A model generated the notes under the pieces. The model worked only from the letters and a program-made list of their open reading frames with translations. It searched no databases and was not told the origin of the DNA. This document shows, piece by piece, positions 6,642-14,323 of a stretch of DNA of 27,591 nucleotides. Position 1 is the stretch's first letter. Each line of letters opens with the position of its first letter. Both the position numbers and the translations under genes were made by a program. The stretch comes from Bacteriovoracaceae bacterium UBA2394 (GTDB lineage Bacteria; Bdellovibrionota; UBA2394): assembly GCA_002343335.1 (NCBI GenBank), contig DDSI01000277.1:1-27591 (forward strand). Direction: 5' to 3'.

Positions 6642-8834
6642 ATGGCTGACGCAAAAAGCACAATGACTCGTCCCAAGCCGGTGCCCTACACGAAGCCGGC
6701 GGCAGCTCAAGCGGCACCTTCGTCGGGGCCGCTCATGCCGCAGACCTCGTCGCTTGGCACGCTCATGAAGAATCGTGAAGCTATGCTCGGCTTGTTTTTG
6801 GTCGGCATCGTTCTCATCATGATGATTCCGCTCCCGGCGTTGGGACTGGATTTTGTTCTGGTACTTTCAATTGCAGCCTCACTCGTTTTATTTTTGATCG
6901 CGGTTTACACCAAGCAAGCCATCGACTTCACCGTGTTTCCGACGGTCTTGCTCGTGGTCACGATGTTTCGATTGGCGATCAATATTGCCTCCACGCGTTT
7001 GATTCTTACTCATGGTTCGCAGGGCTCTTCCGCCGCCGGACAAGTCATCGAGACATTCGGTACGTTCGTCATCGGCGGAAACTACGTTGTAGGACTTATC
7101 GTCTTCATCATTTTAATCGTCATTAATTTTATCGTTATCACCAAAGGTGCCGGCCGTATTGCCGAAGTCGCCGCGCGCTTCACCTTGGATGGAATGCCCG
7201 GAAAGCAAATGGCCATCGACGCCGATTTAAATGCGGGATTGATCGACGACGTGACGGCGAAACGGCGCCGTCGTGAAGTAGAGATGGAAGCCGATTTTTA
7301 CGGGTCCATGGACGGTTCCAGCAAATTTGTACGTGGAGACGCGATCGCAGGGATCATCATCACGGTCGTCAATATCGCTGCCGGTCTCGTCATCGGGGTT
7401 GTTCAGAATGGAATGGACATCGTCACCGCCGCGCAAAACTATACGATCCTCACCGTGGGTGATGGTCTCGTGACCCAAATTCCGGCGCTCATCATTTCCA
7501 CGGCAGCTGGTATCATCGTCACAAAGGTCAACAATTCCGGCGATATTTCCGAAGATCTTCAAAAGCAAATCGTGATGCAACCGCAGGCTTTCGTGGTGGC
7601 TGCGATGGTACTTGGGCTTGGCGCGCTTCATCCAAGCATGCCGACCATTCCCTTCGCGCTTGCAGCGATTGCGCTCTTTGTGATCGCGACACGAGTGAAA
7701 CGAAAATTAGATCAAGAAGCGGTGACGACTCAGATGGAAGAAACCAAGAAGAAAATGGAAGCCGATTTGGCGGCAACGGCGGAAAAGAAGCCAGAATTCG
7801 ATTCCAACTCATGGGTGCAACCTGTGGATCTTTTGGAATTGGAAGTGGGCTACGGGTTGGTGCCGCTCGTGGATGAGCGACAAAATGGAGATCTGCTTAA
7901 GCGCATGACTCATCTCCGTCGACAATTTGCTCAGGAAATGGGCTTCGTCGTTCCGCCGATTCACATTCGCGATAATCTCACCCTTCGACAGGGCGAATAT
8001 TGCGTTCTCGTGAAGGGCGTCAAAGTGGCGGGAGGCGAGTTGATTGTCGATCAAATGCTCGCAATCGATCCCGGAAATACCACCGCGAGAATCGAGGGGA
8101 TCGACACCACGGAACCCGCGTATGGATTGCCGGCTATCTGGATTGCGCCGGACTTTAAAGAGCGCGCGCAACTCATGGGCTACACGGTCGTTGATAATTC
8201 GACGACGCTTGCCACGCACATTAGCGAAGTCATTAAGGCTCATGCCTCTGAATTGCTGGGCCGACAAGAATTGCAGAAATTACTCGATAAATTAAAGGAA
8301 ACCCATCCGAAGGTTGTGGATGAAGTGTCGGGCGAAGTTCTTCCCATGGGAAGCGTGCTCCGCGTGCTAAAGAACTTGCTTAGAGAAAACATTCCTATTC
8401 GAGATCTTTCTACGATTTTGGAATCGGTAGCGGATAATGCGGTGCGAACCAAAGACGCAGATCTGTTAACGGAAAGTGTTCGCGAATCTTTAGCGTCGAC
8501 CATCACGCAAGCTTTCTCTCAAGAAGGTAAATTGAAAGTTTTGGTTTTAGATCCGGAATTGGATGAAGCCATCGCGCGCTCTCTCATCAAAACCGATGAC
8601 GGTATTCAGATCACACTCGATCCGAAGCGCGCACTATCGATGATTAATGCACTTCAAAGTGAGTGCCAGCGATTGGCGAATGAAGGTGTGCAACCTGTAG
8701 TGCTCACTTCGCCGAGCGTTCGACTCTATTTTAAGAAGCTGATTGAGCGACAAATTCAAAACTGTGCGGTGATTTCGCACTCCGAAGTAACGGCGCTCAG
8801 TCGATTAGAAAGTTTGGGGATGGTCAAAGCCTGA
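6642..8834 (+). CDS. flhA: Flagellar export gate protein FlhA
   Basis: FlhA is the large export-gate protein; its cytoplasmic ring docks chaperone-substrate complexes and the membrane part uses proton flow. The 730-residue product has about eight membrane segments between residues ~48 and ~355, with FHIPEP-family signatures VVTMFRLAINIASTRLILTH and RFTLDGMPGKQMAIDADLNA. A ~340-residue cytoplasmic domain follows (VGYGLVPLVDERQNGDLL, MGSVLRVLKNLLRENIPIRD, LTSPSVRLYFKKLIE). The first ~45 residues are a Pro/Ala/Ser-rich extension longer than in most FlhA proteins. The ribosome site is weak (GTGAG near 6632). flhF follows after 27 bases. Confidence 0.96.
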   Translation: MADAKSTMTRPKPVPYTKPAAAQAAPSSGPLMPQTSSLGTLMKNREAMLGLFLVGIVLIMMIPLPALGLDFVLVLSIAASLVLFLIAVYTKQAIDFTVFPTVLLVVTMFRLAINIASTRLILTHGSQGSSAAGQVIETFGTFVIGGNYVVGLIVFIILIVINFIVITKGAGRIAEVAARFTLDGMPGKQMAIDADLNAGLIDDVTAKRRRREVEMEADFYGSMDGSSKFVRGDAIAGIIITVVNIAAGLVIGVVQNGMDIVTAAQNYTILTVGDGLVTQIPALIISTAAGIIVTKVNNSGDISEDLQKQIVMQPQAFVVAAMVLGLGALHPSMPTIPFALAAIALFVIATRVKRKLDQEAVTTQMEETKKKMEADLAATAEKKPEFDSNSWVQPVDLLELEVGYGLVPLVDERQNGDLLKRMTHLRRQFAQEMGFVVPPIHIRDNLTLRQGEYCVLVKGVKVAGGELIVDQMLAIDPGNTTARIEGIDTTEPAYGLPAIWIAPDFKERAQLMGYTVVDNSTTLATHISEVIKAHASELLGRQELQKLLDKLKETHPKVVDEVSGEVLPMGSVLRVLKNLLRENIPIRDLSTILESVADNAVRTKDADLLTESVRESLASTITQAFSQEGKLKVLVLDPELDEAIARSLIKTDDGIQITLDPKRALSMINALQSECQRLANEGVQPVVLTSPSVRLYFKKLIERQIQNCAVISHSEVTALSRLESLGMVKA

Positions 8835-8861
8835 GGGGGCTAAACCTGGGAGGAACGATAT

Positions 8862-10382
8862 ATGGGTATTCAAATTAGAAAGTTTCAAGCAGCGACTCTG
8901 CAGAAAGCGATTGAGCAGATTCGGGAAGAGCTCGGTGACAATGCGATCATCCTACAAACGGAGCCGATTAAAAATCCTGCGGCGTTTGGGTTGCTTTCAA
9001 GAACAGCCGTCGAAGTAACTGCGGCGATAGATCGAAAGGAATTGGCACCTCGATTTCACGCAACTGTGAAAGATGATGTGACGACAGTGCCCGCTCCTAA
9101 GCTTGTGGAAAAATCCGATTGGAAATCCTTCTTCACCAAGAAGTCCTCGAAAGATTCTGCGAAGCCTGCCGCGACGACGACAGCGAAAGCGACTGCGACA
9201 ACGACGGCTACAACCACTCCGACTGCGACGACTCCCACTACTTCCAAGAATGCCGCGGCCGTACAGAATCTTTTAAGCAAATACGCAGGGGCAACGACCA
9301 AGGGCGAGACGACCTCCAATGAAGCGGCGCCCACGATCAGTCAGCTCTATGCGATGAAGACATTTATTGAGCCCATTCAAAAGGAAGTGGAAACACTTAA
9401 GGCTCAATTGAATGCCACGACGGGTGAAGCCCCCACGACGGCTCCCACACCGTTGAAGCCGACCACGCCTACGCGCAAGCGAATCGTGGATCCATTGGAA
9501 TTAGAAATGCAAAAGCTTCGACAAGATTTCGAAGCGTTCATGAATGAGCAGCGCTATGAAGAAACGCATCTTCCTCGATACTTTCAGCAGCTCATGAACT
9601 TCTGGACCGATCGAGGAATGTCCACTCGAACGATTCTGCGATTTTTCAAAGGAATTGAAGAGTGGGGTCACAAGTTTAATCAAACGACGACCGAGCGTGA
9701 GGCTTTGGAATCCGTTTTGATGGCGCTCGAAGGAAATGTCGCGGAAGCCAACGTGCTTAACCGATCTGGCAAGCGCATTGTGGTGCTCGCTGGGCCGACA
9801 GGTGTCGGAAAGACGACGACGATCGCGAAGCTCGCGGCTTACGAAAAGCTTCGTCGAAAAAAGACCGTTACGTTGCTTACGCTGGATGATTACAAAATTG
9901 GCGGCACCGATCAGCTCGCACACTATGCTCGAATTTTAGAAGTGCCCTTCGTCAAACTTCGAACGGATTTGTCATTGGAAGAGCAATGCCGACATATTGA
10001 AACCGACATTATCTTCATCGACACTTTTGGAATTGCTCCCAAGGAAATCGAGAGAATGGAAGCTTTGAAAAAGACGATTTCTTTCACGGAAGCCGACATG
10101 CAGGATCGATTGGAATTGCATTTGGTGCTGCCCGTAGGAATTCAGCAAGGTGATGTGCCTGCGTTTCTAGAGGCATTTCGTGCGATTCGTCCGGATTATC
10201 TTTTATTTACGAAATGGGATGAGACCGCCAACTGGGGTGGCATGCTCACCACGATTCTTCAGAGTAAGAAACCGGTATCCTTCGTCGCTCACGGTCAATC
10301 CGTGCCCGATGATTTGTCTTTATTTTCGAAGAAAGACTTTATCGATCGCGTGACCACCATGGGACAAGGCACGGAAGAATAA
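8862..10382 (+). CDS. flhF: Flagellar placement GTPase FlhF
   Basis: FlhF is an SRP-type GTPase that sets flagellar position, usually a pole, and is switched off by FlhG. The 506-residue product has an N-terminal B domain (IRKFQAATLQKAIEQIREEL, then NAIILQTEPI), a long Thr/Ala/Pro-rich linker (about residues 95-160), a helical N domain and the G domain. G1 is GPTGVGKT (residues 311-318). DDYKIGGTDQLAHYARILEV is the FlhF-type G2 region, TKWDE (450-454) is G4, and HGQSVPDDL closes the domain. The G3 region reads DTFG (387-390) instead of the usual DTAG. Start is an ATG after GGGAGGAACGATAT. Confidence 0.94.
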   Translation: MGIQIRKFQAATLQKAIEQIREELGDNAIILQTEPIKNPAAFGLLSRTAVEVTAAIDRKELAPRFHATVKDDVTTVPAPKLVEKSDWKSFFTKKSSKDSAKPAATTTAKATATTTATTTPTATTPTTSKNAAAVQNLLSKYAGATTKGETTSNEAAPTISQLYAMKTFIEPIQKEVETLKAQLNATTGEAPTTAPTPLKPTTPTRKRIVDPLELEMQKLRQDFEAFMNEQRYEETHLPRYFQQLMNFWTDRGMSTRTILRFFKGIEEWGHKFNQTTTEREALESVLMALEGNVAEANVLNRSGKRIVVLAGPTGVGKTTTIAKLAAYEKLRRKKTVTLLTLDDYKIGGTDQLAHYARILEVPFVKLRTDLSLEEQCRHIETDIIFIDTFGIAPKEIERMEALKKTISFTEADMQDRLELHLVLPVGIQQGDVPAFLEAFRAIRPDYLLFTKWDETANWGGMLTTILQSKKPVSFVAHGQSVPDDLSLFSKKDFIDRVTTMGQGTEE

Positions 10383-10427
10383 TCTAAGGACGAATGTTTT
10401 CGGACAAGCTTTCAATTGGGGGAATTT

Positions 10428-11285
10428 ATGGTGGATCAGGCAAAAAAATTAAGGGACGAAGTGGCGAAGCAAAAGGCGCGGCGTCCCATCAAAGTGATTG
10501 CTGTCACAAGCGGCAAGGGGGGCGTTGGGAAGACGCAAGTCGTGGCTAACTTAGCGCTCGCTTTGAGAGAGAAGGGTCAGGAAGTTCTCATATTTGATGG
10601 GGACATGGGCCTCGCAAATATCGATATCATCTACAACATCAATCCTCCTTATAATTTGAAACATCTTTTGGATGGATCGAAGAAAATCGACGATGTTTTG
10701 TTCGTGGGTCCTGAGGGTGTGAAAGTTCTCGCCGCTGCAAGCGGTGTGCAAGCGCTCACGACGCTCACGCAAGACAACAAGATGGCGCTCATGGATCAAC
10801 TTGATAGCTTGGATGGACAATTTGACGTCGCGCTCATCGACACGGCTGCTGGAATTTCGGATAACGTGATGTATTTGAACTCCGCTGCCCAAGCGGTTTT
10901 CGTGGTGGTCACGCCTGAGCCTACGAGTATCACCGACGCCTATGCGCTCATGAAAGTGATGTCGACGCAGTACGGTGAGAAAACATTTTATATCATTACC
11001 AACCAGGTAAAAAGTGAAGCGGAGGGAAAAGCGATCTTCAAATCGCTAGTGAATGCGACGGATCAATTTTTAGATTCGGTGCAGCTATGGCATTTGCACA
11101 ATTTTCCTTACGACGAGAAGGTGCGTCAATCCATCACGAGACAGCAACCCATGTTAAAATTTGATCAAGCGGGTGACATTGCGAAAGGATATCGCGAGCT
11201 CGCAAAAAAGGTGATCGATCTCGACACCAACCAACAGAAGGGTGGAATGCAATTCTTTCTGAAGCAAGCGCTCCTGTCGCGCTAG
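10428..11285 (+). CDS. flhG: Flagellar number regulator FlhG (MinD/FleN-like ATPase)
   Basis: FlhG is a membrane-associated MinD-type ATPase that limits flagellar number by acting on FlhF and, in some bacteria, on the sigma-54 activator FlrA/FleQ. The 285-residue product begins MVDQAKKLRDEV, which contains the DQAxxLR motif known to stimulate the FlhF GTPase. The deviant Walker A SGKGGVGKTQ follows at about residues 26-35, then FDGDMGLANIDI and LIDTAAGIS. It ends in a short amphipathic helix (GGMQFFLKQALLSR), the expected membrane-targeting segment. I chose the ATG at 10428 because it puts the DQAxxLR motif at the N-terminus and follows GGGGGA. A TTG at 10416 lies within that ribosome site. 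Confidence 0.95.
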   Translation: MVDQAKKLRDEVAKQKARRPIKVIAVTSGKGGVGKTQVVANLALALREKGQEVLIFDGDMGLANIDIIYNINPPYNLKHLLDGSKKIDDVLFVGPEGVKVLAAASGVQALTTLTQDNKMALMDQLDSLDGQFDVALIDTAAGISDNVMYLNSAAQAVFVVVTPEPTSITDAYALMKVMSTQYGEKTFYIITNQVKSEAEGKAIFKSLVNATDQFLDSVQLWHLHNFPYDEKVRQSITRQQPMLKFDQAGDIAKGYRELAKKVIDLDTNQQKGGMQFFLKQALLSR

Positions 11286-11311
11286 TGAATGGAGAATGAT
11301 TCGAGGGAACG

Positions 11312-12142
11312 ATGCGAAACTTGGGTGCATATGGAAGACAGACGACTCCTAAGCGAGATCTCTCCATGCAGGAGAAGACTCAGCTTATCGAGAAGTATGC
11401 TCCACTTGTAAAAATCACCGCCTTTCGTCTCGTGGGTCGTTTGCCCCATGCTCACTTCGTCGAAGATTTAATTTCTTGTGGAACGATTGGTCTTTTGGAA
11501 GCGATCGAGTCCTTTGATCCGTCTTTGCAAATTAAATTTGAAACATTCGCCAAATTCCGAATTCGCGGATCCATGATCGATGAAATGCGTTCGCGCGATT
11601 GGATTCCACGATCCGTGCGAGCGAAGATTCGCGAGCTCGACGGCCTGCAACGCAAGTTGGCCGTCGAACTGGGAAAAATTCCGGAAGACGCCGATATGGC
11701 CAAAGCGCTCAATATGAATTTGGAACAATACTACGAATTCATCGTCGATCTTCAGCCCGCTGGGATGATGAGCTACGACGACATCAGCGGTCCGGATATT
11801 TCTGAGCGCTCGATGATCGAATTCTTGGAAGATAAGTCTCTTCCGCATCCGGATATGGAAGTTCAAATTAAGGAGCTCAAGCATAAGATCATCGGCGCCC
11901 TTGAGCAGCTGGATCAGGATGAGCAACTCGTGATGGCTCTCTATTATTATGAAGGCCTTACGCTCCGTGAAATTTCTGAAGTGCTTCAAGTGACCGAGTC
12001 CCGGGTGAGCCAAATCCATTCGAAGGCTCTCGTGAAACTCAATTGGCGACTCGATCAGTACAAGCATGAAAGGCCCGTCCTCGAGAAGGATGAGATGGGT
12101 CAGCGAACCGATCAACACGTGACGGGTTCGGGAACTGAATAG
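11312..12142 (+). CDS. fliA: RNA polymerase sigma-28 factor FliA
   Basis: FliA directs RNA polymerase to late flagellar genes (filament, chemotaxis). The 276-residue product shows region 2 (EKYAPLVKITAFRLVGRLP, DLISCGTIGLLEAIESFDPS, FETFAKFRIRGSMIDEMRSR, DWIPRSVR), region 3 and region 4 with the helix-turn-helix (YYYEGLTLREISEVLQVTES, then RVSQIHSKAL). A charged C-terminal tail of ~25 residues is slightly longer than usual. It lies 26 bases after flhG and would be held inactive by FlgM, encoded at 25439-25780. Confidence 0.96.
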   Translation: MRNLGAYGRQTTPKRDLSMQEKTQLIEKYAPLVKITAFRLVGRLPHAHFVEDLISCGTIGLLEAIESFDPSLQIKFETFAKFRIRGSMIDEMRSRDWIPRSVRAKIRELDGLQRKLAVELGKIPEDADMAKALNMNLEQYYEFIVDLQPAGMMSYDDISGPDISERSMIEFLEDKSLPHPDMEVQIKELKHKIIGALEQLDQDEQLVMALYYYEGLTLREISEVLQVTESRVSQIHSKALVKLNWRLDQYKHERPVLEKDEMGQRTDQHVTGSGTE

Positions 12143-12172
12143 GGATTTTTAGATAAGAAAGGTCAAAGGATT

Positions 12173-12601
12173 ATGACGTCATTTATTTCTGCTGAAACTC
12201 AAGCTTGGATTCTCGCAAACGGTTGGACGATGACCTTGGGCGCGATGGTTTTTATTCAATGGATCGGTCTGCAAGTGCTGGCCGTTCACTACTACAATTT
12301 TAAGAAGTCGCTGCGACGTCCAAAGCCCGATCAGATTCGATTCAACATGATTGAAAAAGCGGTAGCGTTTCAGCACGAGCAAATCGAATCTATATTCACC
12401 AAGCTTTCTGAATTCCGGAAGGAAGTTGCGACCGTCGGCACCATGGGCGACAAAATGATGGCCGCCAATGCCACTCGCAAATCTCAAAATGAAGGCCCCT
12501 CCTTGGAGTCTACTTACGTTTCTCTCGGCGAACTTAATCTGAAGAAGCGCCTCTCCGCTATGAAAGCGGAAGATCAATCCACCTCCGTTCGCGTGTCGTA
12601 A
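12173..12601 (+). CDS. Small single-pass membrane protein of unknown function, last gene of the fliL operon
   Basis: This 142-residue protein has one membrane segment at about residues 17-38 (NGWTMTLGAMVFIQWIGLQV). A basic cytoplasmic stretch (KKSLRRPKP) follows, then a predicted helical or coiled-coil region (EKAVAFQHEQIESIFTKLSE) and a polar C-terminus. It starts 30 bases after the fliA stop with AAAGGA upstream, so it is probably cotranscribed with fliA. I do not recognise a family. In Bacillus the gene after sigD (fliA) is swrB, another N-terminally anchored helical protein that activates the export apparatus. The position and topology are alike, but I see no sequence match. Confidence 0.8.
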   Translation: MTSFISAETQAWILANGWTMTLGAMVFIQWIGLQVLAVHYYNFKKSLRRPKPDQIRFNMIEKAVAFQHEQIESIFTKLSEFRKEVATVGTMGDKMMAANATRKSQNEGPSLESTYVSLGELNLKKRLSAMKAEDQSTSVRVS

Positions 12602-12603
12602 TT

Positions 12604-12696
12604 TAATTAGTGACAGTATACTCTTTCACTTTTTACGCGGATGGGCGTGTACCTGCTACCGGGTCAATTAGTGAAAACGTATACTGTCACTAATTA
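12604..12696. repeat. Palindromic element with 18-bp perfect inverted repeats
   Basis: TAATTAGTGACAGTATAC (12604-12621) is the exact reverse complement of GTATACTGTCACTAATTA (12679-12696); the arms enclose 57 bases. A third partial arm, AATTAGTGA, sits at 12666-12674 and pairs with the last nine bases of the right arm (12687-12695), allowing a second, smaller hairpin. It lies directly after the last gene of the fliL operon and might also affect its 3' end, but there is no T-run like that of a standard terminator. The right arm recurs at 14978-14995 with two changes, which suggests a mobile REP/MITE-like repeat or a protein-binding site. Confidence 0.7.
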
Positions 12697-12924
12697 CCGT
12701 CAAGGGTGAGTCAATTGTGCGCAGGGTTGAGTTGAGTTCATTGTAACGAGGTTAATCCTCTCCCTTTAAAAGCCGTTTCTTGAGCGAAAAGGTCTTATTT
12801 TAAGACTGAGGCATTCGCTTCCCATTCAGCAGACTTGCTGTCGCATCTTGTAGGGTTACTCTCCCTCATCTATACAGCGCTCAACTCAAGGACCTCTTAA
12901 CTTTGTTCGAAAGGAAAACATCTC
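12697..12924. other. Intergenic region with a second inverted repeat, upstream of the vWA lipoprotein gene
   Basis: No gene is visible here. TTGAGTTGAG (12727-12736) and its exact reverse complement CTCAACTCAA (12880-12889) are 143 bases apart. Between them are two small palindromes: GAGG-TTAAT-CCTC (~12748-12760) and GTCTTA-TTT-TAAGAC (~12792-12806). This is probably the promoter and leader of the gene at 12925, but I cannot assign convincing -35/-10 boxes. GAAAGGAAAA just before 12925 is the ribosome site. Confidence 0.4.
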
Positions 12925-14301
12925 ATGAAACTCTCTAAGTCGTTACGTCGAGCAACACGCATGCTTATTCCCGCGATTGCTCTTACGGTTGTAATTCAAG
13001 GTTGCGGTGATAAAACTGACAACACTGAATCCAAATATTCATTCCCCAAAGGCGATGATGCTTCATTGCTCAATTGGAATGAAATTCCTGAAGGCCAATA
13101 TATTTTGAGCCGCGGAGAAGGATTCCTTCGACAAGATAATGTCGATGTTTCATTTTTAATTGGTTTTGATATTGCCGCTGATGGCACAACCAGTAACCGG
13201 ACTTGCGAACCTTCAAAGAAAACAGACCTAAGTAATGTCTACGGAAGCACGGGAGTGACGTTCTCTACACATCATAAGATTGATTCCACAGGTTCTTCCA
13301 CCACTACTTCGGACTCCAAAGATCTTCGAGTGCTAGCGAACATCATGACTGACGACAGTTGCACCACGAGTGCGACGGTCACCGCCGGAAGCTCCTACAC
13401 CGCGATCACCTCTCTTTTTTCGACCGCTTCCGCTTCGAAAGACGGAAAGATTGTAAGCTTTACCGACAGCAGTGGCACCCAAATGTCCGCTGCGGTGAAG
13501 AAGGGCGAAGGCTCCAAACTTATCGTCCTCTTTAAAAATAAGGGAAGTAAAGTCAGTGGGACGGGCTACTTAACCTACACTCGAATCGGAAATTCCGTCG
13601 CCGTTGCGCAAGCCACAGGATGGGATTATACGGAAGATCAGCTGAGAGCGGGTATTAAGGCTTTCTCGGATACAATGAAGTCAGCCGGCGATGCGATGAT
13701 AGAATCGGAAGCTGCCGGACTCACCGATGTTGAGAAAGATGTGCGAGATCGCAATTCCATTTCTAAGTTGACCAAAGCAAAGTTGGAACTCGATTCATTT
13801 GTTCAGCTCTATGATCACAAACGAGTGAAGATGAACAACGGACAAATCATCACCGTGGATATCACTAAGGAGCTTGCCCATTCTAAATTCAGAACGATTG
13901 AGGCATTTAATTATTTGATCAAAGTCTACCAAGATCGCATCGCCACTCGCGCCGCAGCTCGTAATCCCGCCACCAACAATCCTGCTCAACCGCAAGTGCG
14001 ATTGAATCAGGAAGAGGCGACGATCGCGAAATCTAATTCGAGTGGTCTCGCGCGAGATGCTAACGGACAGTTGAAAGTTTTGACCTCGAAAGGCAATGCG
14101 GAAAGCTATGCCGCTGCTTCCGGATTCAATTCGCAAGCTGCTGGACAATATTTTGATCTTGGCCAGAACACCGGAGGTCTTGTGACCTTTGCGTCTTCTC
14201 CAAATCAAATCGCCACCGCTACCAACGACATGATTGCCCACATGAAGGGTAAGATTAACGCCAATTCTTATAGTGATTTGGAATTAGCCTTTGTATTATA
14301 G
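12925..14301 (+). CDS. Lipoprotein, N-terminal part of the interrupted vWA protein
   Basis: As sequenced this frame encodes 458 residues. It opens with a basic n-region (KLSKSLRRATR), a hydrophobic core (LIPAIALTVVIQ) and the lipobox-like end IQGC, so Cys27 would be lipidated. A Ser/Thr-rich, probably beta-rich region follows (about residues 30-230), with four further cysteines including EPSKK-flanking Cys and DDSC. Next comes a helical region (about 235-345, EDQLRAGIKAFSDTMKSAGD), then a low-complexity Ala/Asn/Gln/Pro stretch. I recognise no catalytic site. The last residues belong to the start of the vWA domain, where the 28-bp duplication ends the frame. The truncated product could still be exported as a lipoprotein without its vWA domain. 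Confidence 0.8.
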   Translation: MKLSKSLRRATRMLIPAIALTVVIQGCGDKTDNTESKYSFPKGDDASLLNWNEIPEGQYILSRGEGFLRQDNVDVSFLIGFDIAADGTTSNRTCEPSKKTDLSNVYGSTGVTFSTHHKIDSTGSSTTTSDSKDLRVLANIMTDDSCTTSATVTAGSSYTAITSLFSTASASKDGKIVSFTDSSGTQMSAAVKKGEGSKLIVLFKNKGSKVSGTGYLTYTRIGNSVAVAQATGWDYTEDQLRAGIKAFSDTMKSAGDAMIESEAAGLTDVEKDVRDRNSISKLTKAKLELDSFVQLYDHKRVKMNNGQIITVDITKELAHSKFRTIEAFNYLIKVYQDRIATRAAARNPATNNPAQPQVRLNQEEATIAKSNSSGLARDANGQLKVLTSKGNAESYAAASGFNSQAAGQYFDLGQNTGGLVTFASSPNQIATATNDMIAHMKGKINANSYSDLELAFVL

Positions 14302-14323
14302 TGATTTGGAATTAGCCTTTGTA
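14268..14323 (+). repeat. Perfect 28-bp tandem duplication
   Basis: Bases 14268-14295 and 14296-14323 are identical (each begins TTATAGTGATTTGG and ends GCCTTTGTA). The flanking bases differ on both sides, so the unit is exactly 28 bp. Its length adds one base beyond nine codons, which shifts the frame and brings in the TAG stop at 14299-14301. Confidence 0.95.

Noticed and set aside
11468..12118. Minus-strand open frame of 216 codons
   Set aside because: It is entirely opposite fliA and without motifs.
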